From positions 1 to 24,201 of the forward strand of contig JAZDMK010000328.1 of assembly GCA_043800975.1 (NCBI GenBank): a stretch of 24,201 bases of DNA. The letters run 5' to 3'. The notes beneath the pieces were generated by a model. The model did not search any database and was not told where the DNA came from. It saw only the letters and a list, made by a program, of their open reading frames with translations. This DNA comes from JAZDMK01 sp043800975 (GTDB lineage: Bacteria; Bacteroidota; Bacteroidia; Bacteroidales; JAHJDW01). Position 1 is the first letter of the stretch; each line of letters opens with the position of its first letter. The position numbers were made by a program, and so were the translations under genes. Positions 14,484 to 21,484 of the stretch are shown here, one piece after another.

Positions 14484-16127
14484 CTATAATCTGGGGCCGA
14501 ATTGCTCAAGCTTTAGGCCTTCTTCGTTATCAGTGAAATTTTTAAAATTATCAATAAATTTTTCAGCAAGGTTATGAGCATATTTATCATATGCATACTT
14601 GTCCGTCCATGCATTGCGTGGATTTAAAATTTTGCTGTCAACATTTTTGAGATTTTTCGGAATAGTCAGATTGAAAATAGGAAGTTGTTCCATTTCAACA
14701 TGATCAATATTGTCTTCAAGAATAGCAGTAATGATAGCACGTGTAGCGGCGATGTCAATACGATTGCCAATTCCATAGGGCCCACCGATCCATCCGGTAT
14801 TTACAAGAAATGCTTTTGATCCGTGCTTTTCCATTTTTTTGGCAAGCAGATGTGCATATTCGGTTGGATGGAGTGTGAGGAATGCCGCACCAAAGCAAGA
14901 AGAAAAAGTAGGAACGGGTTCTTTTATTCCTCTTTCAGTGCCTGCCACTTTTGCTGTATAACCACTCAGAAAGTAATACATGGTTTGTTCGCGATTCAGA
15001 AGTGACACCGGCGGTAAAACACCGAAAGCATCAGCTGTCAGAAAAATAATATGACGTGGATGTGTTCCTTTTGAAACAGGCTTGACAATGTTTTCAATAT
15101 GATGCAGAGGATAGGAAACACGTGTGTTTTCAGTTTTTTCAGAACTGTTGAAATTAATTGCTCCTGTTTTGGAATCAAAAACAACGTTTTCAAGCAAAGC
15201 ATCTCTGCGAATAGCTTTATAAATGTCAGGTTCTTTTTCTGCACTTAGATTAATGCACTTTGCATAACATCCGCCTTCAAAATTAAAAATTCCTTCATCA
15301 TCCCAGCCATGTTCATCATCACCAATAAGAAGGCGATTGGGGTCGCAGGATAAAGTGGTTTTGCCGGTTCCGGAAAGTCCGAAGAACACAGCCGTTTCAC
15401 CATTCTTTCCCATGTTGGCAGAGCAATGCATCGAAGCAATGTTCTGGATGGGTAAGTAGTAATTCATCACAGAGAAAAATCCTTTTTTAATTTCTCCGCC
15501 ATACCATGTTCCGCCAACAACAGCGCGTTTGTCTTTCAGGTTAAAAGCAACATACACTTCACTGTTCAGTCCATGTTCTTTCCATTGTTTATCATTTGTT
15601 TTGCAGGAATGAAGCATTACAAAATCAGGTGTGAAGGATTTTAATTCTTCGTCTGTCGGGCGGATAAACATGTTTTTCACAAAGTGTGCAGCCCAGGCAA
15701 TCTCAGTAATAACGCGAATTTTAATACGTGTGCTGGGGTTAGCACCGCAAAAAGCATCCATCACATAAATACGCTTTCCGCTAAGTTGTGACGCACTGTT
15801 CGAATACAAATCCTTCCACACTTTATCAGAAATGGCTTTGTTGTCCGATTTTTTTCTTTCGGGAGAAGCCCACCATATTCTATCTTTTGAAGATTCTTCC
15901 TCAACAAAATATTTGTCTTTCGGAGAGCGGCCTGTAAAAATTCCTGTATCAACTGCTACGCAGCCGGTGTCGGTTAAAAAACCTTTTTCAAATCCTTTCA
16001 GTTCAGGATCGATTTCATGTTTGTATAACTCTTCATAAGAAGGGTTGTGGAATACTTCAGTGGCATTCTGGATTCCGTATTGAGACAGGTCTTTCATATA
16101 AAGTGTCTCAGGATATGAGGTGCTCAT
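14484..16127 (-). CDS. pckA: Phosphoenolpyruvate carboxykinase (ATP)
   Basis: This 547-residue cytosolic enzyme converts oxaloacetate and ATP to phosphoenolpyruvate, CO2 and ADP, the first committed step of gluconeogenesis (in many anaerobes run in reverse for CO2 fixation). Visible motifs are FTGRSPKDK (64-72), GGTWYGGEIKKGFFSV (205-220), the phosphate-binding kinase-1a loop GLSGTGKTTLS (250-260), the kinase-2 metal site LIGDDEHGW (267-275), and NTGWIGGPYGIGNRI near the C-terminus. It is complete, at the usual length of the ATP-dependent class (about 530-550). A near-consensus promoter lies upstream, and the gene is separated by 46 bases from the phospholipase D gene downstream. Confidence 0.97.
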   Translation of the reverse strand: MSTSYPETLYMKDLSQYGIQNATEVFHNPSYEELYKHEIDPELKGFEKGFLTDTGCVAVDTGIFTGRSPKDKYFVEEESSKDRIWWASPERKKSDNKAISDKVWKDLYSNSASQLSGKRIYVMDAFCGANPSTRIKIRVITEIAWAAHFVKNMFIRPTDEELKSFTPDFVMLHSCKTNDKQWKEHGLNSEVYVAFNLKDKRAVVGGTWYGGEIKKGFFSVMNYYLPIQNIASMHCSANMGKNGETAVFFGLSGTGKTTLSCDPNRLLIGDDEHGWDDEGIFNFEGGCYAKCINLSAEKEPDIYKAIRRDALLENVVFDSKTGAINFNSSEKTENTRVSYPLHHIENIVKPVSKGTHPRHIIFLTADAFGVLPPVSLLNREQTMYYFLSGYTAKVAGTERGIKEPVPTFSSCFGAAFLTLHPTEYAHLLAKKMEKHGSKAFLVNTGWIGGPYGIGNRIDIAATRAIITAILEDNIDHVEMEQLPIFNLTIPKNLKNVDSKILNPRNAWTDKYAYDKYAHNLAEKFIDNFKNFTDNEEGLKLEQFGPRL

Positions 16128-16149
16128 AGTATGACAGATAAACGTGCGG

Positions 16150-16179
16150 CAAAATTAGAATAAACATTTACCTTTACAA
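16150..16179 (-). promoter_or_regulatory. Predicted pckA promoter
   Basis: On the minus strand TTG (16177-16179) is followed after exactly 19 bases by TAATTTTG (16150-16157), a full match to the Bacteroidota pattern. The -7 box ends 22 bases before the pckA ATG. Confidence 0.7.
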
Positions 16180-16202
16180 TAAATTAACGTACTTTTTTTC
16201 TC

Positions 16203-16233
16203 AAAAAAAAAGCCTGTGCAATTTGCACAGGCT
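16203..16233 (-). terminator. Rho-independent terminator after the 127-residue lipoprotein gene
   Basis: A perfect 10-base stem (AGCCTGTGCA / TGCACAGGCT, 16211-16233) with a 3-base loop is followed on the minus strand by a run of eight T (16203-16210). It lies 17 bases after the stop codon and ends the DUF4476-lipoprotein transcript just before the pckA promoter. Confidence 0.9.
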
Positions 16234-16250
16234 CAGTGATTCGCATTCGA

Positions 16251-16634
16251 TTATTTTTTGTGTTTACAATCGCAGTTTTCTAAAATATTAACTTTCGTAG
16301 ATGTACTAAGTAATTTTTTCGACATGTCGATAAACTCAGTTTGCTGTGTTGCATTAAAATTATTAAGGTTTATACAATAGTCAATTTCACCTTCCCGACC
16401 CCAGTTTGCTTTTTCAATTGAAATGGTCAACTTGTTGTCTTTTTCAAACTTTTTTATTGCTTCATCATACTTGCCTTGTGTTGCCACATCAATTCCATCT
16501 CCGGGAGAATAAAAAGAGACAAGCAAGTGATATTTTCCGGCATCCATTTGAATGCCTGATGCGATTTTCTTTGTTTTACAAGAGGCTCCGATCATGAGCA
16601 TAGATGAAGTTAAAATCAGGATAAGGGTTTTCAT
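16251..16634 (-). CDS. Small hypothetical lipoprotein
   Basis: I do not recognise a family. The 127-residue product has a lipoprotein signal (MKTLILILTSSMLMIGASC, Cys 19), followed by a small domain with GKYHLLVSFYSPGDGID, KKFEKDNKLTISIEKANWGREGEIDYCI and a tail with a Cys pair (NCDCKHKK). It should be anchored to a membrane. It starts 12 bases after the DUF4476 gene ends and is followed by a strong terminator, so the two are most likely one operon. The motif 'VSFYSPGDGID' and the overall size match small Bacteroidota lipoproteins of unknown function. Confidence 0.82.
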   Translation of the reverse strand: MKTLILILTSSMLMIGASCKTKKIASGIQMDAGKYHLLVSFYSPGDGIDVATQGKYDEAIKKFEKDNKLTISIEKANWGREGEIDYCINLNNFNATQQTEFIDMSKKLLSTSTKVNILENCDCKHKK

Positions 16635-16646
16635 GGTAATTTTGTT

Positions 16647-17603
16647 TTATCGTTTGTAACCATTAATGTATGTATTCAGTTCGTCAATAGATGATTCAAA
16701 TGTAAATGCATCGTTGAGCTTATAATAATTGCCGATATCATAGGTGTATCCATAAGAATATTTCGCAAGATCAAGGCGGGTAGCTTCAAATGTGAAAAGA
16801 AGCATAATTTCTTTAACCTGCGAACAGAGTAAACAATTGGAAGAAATAACCTGTTTGGCAATAGTGAGTTTACTGTCATCAAAAGCTTTCGATTCAATGG
16901 AGTTTTTAACTTCCGAAAAGTCAGATGGACCCATAGGCCATGGGCATCCAACGGCGCCATTGTAACCGGGCATAACATAGATGCCGCCAGCGGGTTGAGT
17001 ATTATTATTGACAGTTCCTCCAGATGTAGTTGTTGTGGTTGTTGAAGAATATGTAGTCGTCGTAGATGTGCCGGTCGTGGTGGCACCACCTACATTCACG
17101 TTAATATTGACACCCATATTGGGGTCGTTAATGGAAAGTCCCATTGATGTTCCGTTTGGATTTGCACCCGTGGTTGTCGTGGTGGTGGTGGTGGTTTGTT
17201 GTACAACCGGTGGAGGTGGAGTTGTAGAGAATACAATTAATGATTGGTTAGGTGCAGGAGGTAAAGCCTGAGCAACAGGAACCTCATTCATATAACGAAT
17301 TACATATTCGCCTTTGTTGTTTTTCTTAATACAGAAAGTTGATTCAGTGCCCTGATTAAACATAAGGTTTTTGTCCAGTTGCCCCAATGAAGCATCGGCG
17401 AAAATGATTTTCACTTTGTAGTTAGGTGCAGGTAAATCGGTCACCTTCACATTTGTTTCTGCTTTGGTGTTTTGCTGGATCCCGTTTAAAACGAGTTGAA
17501 ATCCTTCGCCCTGTTCAGTAAAGAAAATTAGATTGCTTTTCACTTGTGCATTCAGCATGGCACAGAAGAAAAGAGAGGTCAGTACGAGTAGTGTTTTTTT
17601 CAT
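16647..17603 (-). CDS. DUF4476 domain secreted protein with Thr-rich linker
   Basis: This 318-residue secreted protein has a Sec signal peptide (MKKTLLVLTSLFFCAMLNA, then QVKSN), a beta-rich N-terminal part typical of DUF4476 proteins (NLIFFTEQGEGFQLVLNGI, about 22-40), and a linker of Thr, Ser, Pro and Gly at about 120-210 with nine consecutive Thr. The C-terminal DUF4476 domain (about 228-316) shows FSEVKNSIESKAFDDSKLTIAK, LCSQVKEIMLLFTFEATRLDLAK and DAFTFESSIDELNTYI. The function is unknown; the domain is found in secreted proteins of this phylum. I chose the ATG at 17601-17603; an upstream TTG (17612) in the same frame would add three residues but spoils the signal peptide start. It leads an operon with the small lipoprotein. 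Confidence 0.88.
   Translation of the reverse strand: MKKTLLVLTSLFFCAMLNAQVKSNLIFFTEQGEGFQLVLNGIQQNTKAETNVKVTDLPAPNYKVKIIFADASLGQLDKNLMFNQGTESTFCIKKNNKGEYVIRYMNEVPVAQALPPAPNQSLIVFSTTPPPPVVQQTTTTTTTTTGANPNGTSMGLSINDPNMGVNINVNVGGATTTGTSTTTTYSSTTTTTTSGGTVNNNTQPAGGIYVMPGYNGAVGCPWPMGPSDFSEVKNSIESKAFDDSKLTIAKQVISSNCLLCSQVKEIMLLFTFEATRLDLAKYSYGYTYDIGNYYKLNDAFTFESSIDELNTYINGYKR
17169..17195 (-). repeat. Thr-codon tract, including five GGT/ACC repeats
   Basis: Nine consecutive Thr codons lie here, five of them identical ACC (GGT on plus, 17181-17195). Another Thr/Ser-rich stretch lies at about 17020-17090. Because the unit is three bases, length change would alter the linker without a frameshift. Confidence 0.85.
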
Positions 17604-17682
17604 AAGTGTCAATTTAACGTTGTAAAATTAATGAATTATTTGGAATTGCGTTTTTTTCAACTATCATGCCATTGGATTTGGA

Positions 17683-17712
17683 TTGCAAATCAGTAATAAT
17701 TTTCTAAGTTTG
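17683..17712 (+). promoter_or_regulatory. Predicted promoter of the saccharopine-type dehydrogenase gene
   Basis: TTG (17683-17685), then 19 bases, then TAAGTTTG (17705-17712), a full match to the Bacteroidota pattern, 14 bases before the ATG at 17727. A short ATG frame at 17720 stops after five codons and is not the start. Confidence 0.7.
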
Positions 17713-17726
17713 CAAAAAAATGGATT

Positions 17727-19040
17727 ATGAGTATTAGCATTGGTATCCGGCATGAAGATAAATACAAGATGGAGCTTCGTGCACCCCTTGCTCCGAAGCA
17801 CGTTAAATGGCTGGTTGATCATCAGAAAATTGATGTGGTTGTTCAAACTTCTTCAAAAAGAATTTATACAGATGATGAGTATAAGCATGCTGGGGCAAAG
17901 ATTGGTAAGGATTTGAAAAACTGTTCAGTTGTGTTTGGTGTAAAAGAAATGCCTGAAGATTTTTTCGAATTCGAAAAAACGTATGTGTTCTTTGCCCATG
18001 TTATTAAAGGACAGGCATACAATATGCCCATGCTGAAAAGGATGATGGAGCTGAAATGCAATCTGATTGATTATGAACGTGTAATTGATGAACAGGGAAA
18101 GCGGCTTATTTTTTTCGGAAGATATGCGGGTATGGCAGGAATGATCAATTCGTTTTGGGCTTTGGGAATGCGTCTGAAAGAATTTGGATATGATACCAAG
18201 ATGATAAAAATCAAGCAGGCTCATCATTATCATTCTCTGGAAGAAGCAAAGGATGATATTTCAGCGATTGGCCAGTTGATTGCTGAAAAAGGAATCCCGG
18301 AAGAATTAAGACCATTCACAATTGGTTTCACCGGATATGGTAATGTATCACAAGGTGCTCAGGAAATATGCGGACTCCTTCCCATCAAAGAAATTTCACC
18401 AGAAAAATTACTGCATTTAAAAAACAGAAAAGAACTTCCGAACAATATCATTTACAAAGTCATTTTTAAGGAAGAGCATATTGCCCAGCCTAAGGAAGCC
18501 GGAAAAGAATTTGACCTGCAGGATTATTATTCACATCCTGAAAATTACCATGGTGTTTTTGAGAAATACATTCCTCATTTATCCATGCTCATCAACTGTA
18601 TTTATTGGGATGATAAGTACCCGCGCTTGCTAACCAAGGAATATCTGAAGAAAGCATTTGCAAAAGGCAAACTTAAAATGATCGTGGTTGGTGATTTAAG
18701 CTGTGATGTAGAAGGGTCGGTTGAATGCACGTTAAAACCTACCAAAATTGAAGGTCCTTTGTTTGTGTATGATCCTATTTCAGAAACTATAAAAATGGGG
18801 CACGAGGGCCCAGGCCTTCTGGAAATGGCGGTAGATATTCTTCCCAGCGAATTACCCCGAGATGCAACCACAGGATTTGGAGATGTGTTGGTTAATTTTG
18901 CAAAACCCATTGCTATTGCAGATTATTCTTTAGAATACGATGAGCTTGATTTGCCTCGTTCAATAAAAAGAGGGCTTATTCTTCACCGGGGGCAGTTGAC
19001 GCCGCCGTTCGAATACATAAGACAGTATCTGGAATTATAA
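17727..19040 (+). CDS. Lysine-ketoglutarate reductase/saccharopine dehydrogenase-like protein
   Basis: This 437-residue protein has the alanine-dehydrogenase/transhydrogenase type N-terminal domain (IGIRHEDKYKMELRAPLAPKHVKWL, about 5-29), as in the lysine-ketoglutarate reductase half of the eukaryotic bifunctional LKR/SDH enzyme. Other landmarks are FFAHVIKGQAYNMPML, ERVIDEQGKRLIFFGRYAG, the nucleotide-binding GFTGYGNVSQGAQEI (200-214), MIVVGDLSCDVEGSVECT and FVYDP. LKR joins lysine and 2-oxoglutarate to saccharopine using NAD(P)H. No separate saccharopine-cleaving partner is encoded in the window, so the substrate may differ; a related role in lysine or amino-acid metabolism is the most that can be inferred. 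It is a single gene with a near-consensus promoter and lies 70 bases before the PorE-like gene. Confidence 0.85.
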   Translation: MSISIGIRHEDKYKMELRAPLAPKHVKWLVDHQKIDVVVQTSSKRIYTDDEYKHAGAKIGKDLKNCSVVFGVKEMPEDFFEFEKTYVFFAHVIKGQAYNMPMLKRMMELKCNLIDYERVIDEQGKRLIFFGRYAGMAGMINSFWALGMRLKEFGYDTKMIKIKQAHHYHSLEEAKDDISAIGQLIAEKGIPEELRPFTIGFTGYGNVSQGAQEICGLLPIKEISPEKLLHLKNRKELPNNIIYKVIFKEEHIAQPKEAGKEFDLQDYYSHPENYHGVFEKYIPHLSMLINCIYWDDKYPRLLTKEYLKKAFAKGKLKMIVVGDLSCDVEGSVECTLKPTKIEGPLFVYDPISETIKMGHEGPGLLEMAVDILPSELPRDATTGFGDVLVNFAKPIAIADYSLEYDELDLPRSIKRGLILHRGQLTPPFEYIRQYLEL

Positions 19041-19054
19041 AAAATAGAAACCAC

Positions 19055-19084
19055 TTGTGTGGGTCATCAGTTTTTTATAAATTG
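19055..19084 (+). promoter_or_regulatory. Possible promoter of the PorE-like gene
   Basis: TTG (19055-19057), then 20 bases, then TAAATTG (19078-19084), which is one T short of TAnnTTTG, 26 bases before the ATG at 19111. The fit is weaker than for pckA and the dehydrogenase gene. Confidence 0.4.
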
Positions 19085-19110
19085 CATCACTAATTCATGA
19101 AATTCATACC

Positions 19111-21468
19111 ATGAGAAAAATCATTTTTTTAATTGTTGCCATCATGCTGCAGGCAGGGACAATGCAGGCCCAGAAGTACAGCAAGACCTTTATCAACAAA
19201 TACAATACGGGTTCCGATCTGGTTGAGCTTGGGAATTATGCAGATGCGCTTCCCATTTTTGCTGAGATACAGGGTCAGTACCCAACCAATGCCAATCTTT
19301 GTTATTATTATGGGTTGTGTTTGCTGATGACCTCAAAAGATATCAATCAGGTAATTCCATTGTTGATAACTGCTTCTCAGAATACTACGGCGAACTATAA
19401 AAATGATTACAATAGCACTAAAGCACCTCTGTTTGCCTATTATCATTTGGGGCTGGCAATGCATAGAAATTGTCAGATTGCTGATGCGAGAAAAAATTAT
19501 GAATTGTTTCGTTCCGCAGTGAAAGACAAAAAATGGCAAAAGCAAGCTGATAAGTGTCTTGCTCAATGCAATGTTACTGAAAAAATGATGCTTAACCCAC
19601 TGGATTTGAAAATTGAAAATCTGGGTAGTGACATCAATACAACATTTCCCGAGTATTCTCCGGTTATGTCCTTTGATAAGAAAACACTGATTTTTACTTC
19701 GAGACGTCCTGATAGTGAAGGGGGGAAGAAAGACAAGTATGGTAAATACTTTGAAGATTTATACATCGCTACTCGCGATTGTGATACTTGCCCATGGGGA
19801 AACGTTACACGAATGGGAAATAAAATTAATACTGCAGGTCACGATGCTTCCATCGGAATGTCATTGGATGGAAAACAACTTCTGATATATCGTGATGATA
19901 AAGGTAACGGAAATATTTATCTTAGTACATATGAGAACGGTGAATGGGGGAAGCCGGTGAAGTTTAATAAAAACATTAATACAAAAAGTTGGGAAACCCA
20001 TGCTTGTTTTACTCCTGATGGAAATACGATGTATTATACAAGTAATAAGAAAAAAGGAGGAAAGGGAGAAAGGGATATTTATATGACTAAAAAAAGTTCC
20101 AGTGGGAAGTGGGGTGACCCGGTTAATATTGGAAATGGAATCAATACAGAATCGGATGAAGATTCTCCTTTTATTCTGCCTGATGGGCAAACCATGTATT
20201 TTGCATCCAATGGTCATGAAACCATGGGTGGCTTCGATATTTTCAAAACAAAACTTGTAGATGGAAAATGGTCAACCCCGGAAAATGTTGGCTATCCAGT
20301 TAATACTCCCGGAAATGATGTGTTTTATTTCCCTGCCGATGAAACACACGCTTACTATTCTTCCGAAAAAACTTCCGGATTCGGCGATCAGGATATTTAT
20401 ATGATTACAATCAAAGGAAGAAAAGAAGTTATTGCCGAGTATAAGTTGTTGGTTGTGGATTCCGCAACCAATCAGCCTTTGGTAGCAACTGCAGAATTAT
20501 CGGATTCTGTAAACCGTGTGCTTTCAACCTATACAACATCTGCTGATTCAGGGCTGGTGAGGGTTACTATCCCTTTTGAAAGAAATCTTTCGCTGAAAGT
20601 ATGGGCACCACAGTATAAAACCTGGTTTGAAAATGTTTACATCGAAAGGAAAGTTGAAAACATAAATGGAACTAAAAATATTTATCTGATTAAACTTCCA
20701 ATGCCTGTTGATAATACAGTTATTAAAAACGCTGCACCTACAACACTGAAGTTTAACATCGTTTTCTTTGATTATGATTTAAATGTATTGCGTCCAGTAT
20801 CAAACAGTGAATTGCAGAAGGTGTCGTCTTTCCTGGCAAAATATCCGAATTGCAATATTGAGCTTTCCGGGCATACATGCACAATGGGATCGCACGAATA
20901 CAACCAGCGTCTTTCGGAAAGCCGTGCCAAATCGGTGTATGACTACATGGTGTCGCAGGGAATTGATTCAAAAAGATTGTCATATAAAGGCTTTAGTTTT
21001 GATCAACCGCTTGTATCTAATGACAATGAAGACGATCGCATGAAAAACCGCAGAACGGAATTCAGAATCATGTGCTCGAATCTTCCCGACAGCATCAATC
21101 TTGAAATTGCAAAGAATTATCCTGCAGGTGCAGGTTTTCTGGCTTCTCCGAATAAAGGATCTGTTCATTCAGCAATCTCAGGGTATACCAGTAGTAGTGA
21201 CAATACTTCTTCGTTTTCTTTCGCGGGTATTGATGTAAATGCCTATACTGTTCAGATTGGTGCCGGTCGTTTGATGCGTCTTTCCTACTTCACAAGTAAA
21301 ACATCCAATGTGAATGCTGTGAAATGTAATGATGGTTTGAAACGCTTTTTCACCGGATCTTTTGCAACAGAAGCGGAAGCTAAAACATACAGAGATAACA
21401 TTGCAGGAAAAGGATTTTCTGATGCTTTTGTCCGACCCTTTTCAGAATTGAAGAATATGGCTCAATAA
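19111..21468 (+). CDS. TPR-PD40-CRD-OmpA protein, PorE-like, with SPOR-like tail
   Basis: This 785-residue exported protein has a Sec signal peptide (about 1-20, cleavage near TMQA/QKYS) and no lipobox. In order it has TPR-like helices (about 25-155), a PD40 beta-propeller (about 175-435, with repeats such as SLDGKQLLIYRDD, TPDGNTMYYTSNKK, LPDGQTMYFASNG), a carboxypeptidase-regulatory-like domain (about 445-530), an OmpA C-terminal domain (551-665; VFFDYDLNVLRP, then YNQRLSESRAKSVYDYM) and a SPOR-like segment (711-785, YTVQIGAG ... FATEAEAKTYRDNIAGKGF). This is the PorE architecture, a T9SS protein thought to tie the secretion machine to peptidoglycan. PorE itself is a lipoprotein, and the key Asp of the OmpA motif reads Cys590 here, so this may be a paralogue. 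It converges with a T9SS cargo gene. Confidence 0.88.
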   Translation: MRKIIFLIVAIMLQAGTMQAQKYSKTFINKYNTGSDLVELGNYADALPIFAEIQGQYPTNANLCYYYGLCLLMTSKDINQVIPLLITASQNTTANYKNDYNSTKAPLFAYYHLGLAMHRNCQIADARKNYELFRSAVKDKKWQKQADKCLAQCNVTEKMMLNPLDLKIENLGSDINTTFPEYSPVMSFDKKTLIFTSRRPDSEGGKKDKYGKYFEDLYIATRDCDTCPWGNVTRMGNKINTAGHDASIGMSLDGKQLLIYRDDKGNGNIYLSTYENGEWGKPVKFNKNINTKSWETHACFTPDGNTMYYTSNKKKGGKGERDIYMTKKSSSGKWGDPVNIGNGINTESDEDSPFILPDGQTMYFASNGHETMGGFDIFKTKLVDGKWSTPENVGYPVNTPGNDVFYFPADETHAYYSSEKTSGFGDQDIYMITIKGRKEVIAEYKLLVVDSATNQPLVATAELSDSVNRVLSTYTTSADSGLVRVTIPFERNLSLKVWAPQYKTWFENVYIERKVENINGTKNIYLIKLPMPVDNTVIKNAAPTTLKFNIVFFDYDLNVLRPVSNSELQKVSSFLAKYPNCNIELSGHTCTMGSHEYNQRLSESRAKSVYDYMVSQGIDSKRLSYKGFSFDQPLVSNDNEDDRMKNRRTEFRIMCSNLPDSINLEIAKNYPAGAGFLASPNKGSVHSAISGYTSSSDNTSSFSFAGIDVNAYTVQIGAGRLMRLSYFTSKTSNVNAVKCNDGLKRFFTGSFATEAEAKTYRDNIAGKGFSDAFVRPFSELKNMAQ

Positions 21469-21484
21469 ATATTGTTTTGATTCA

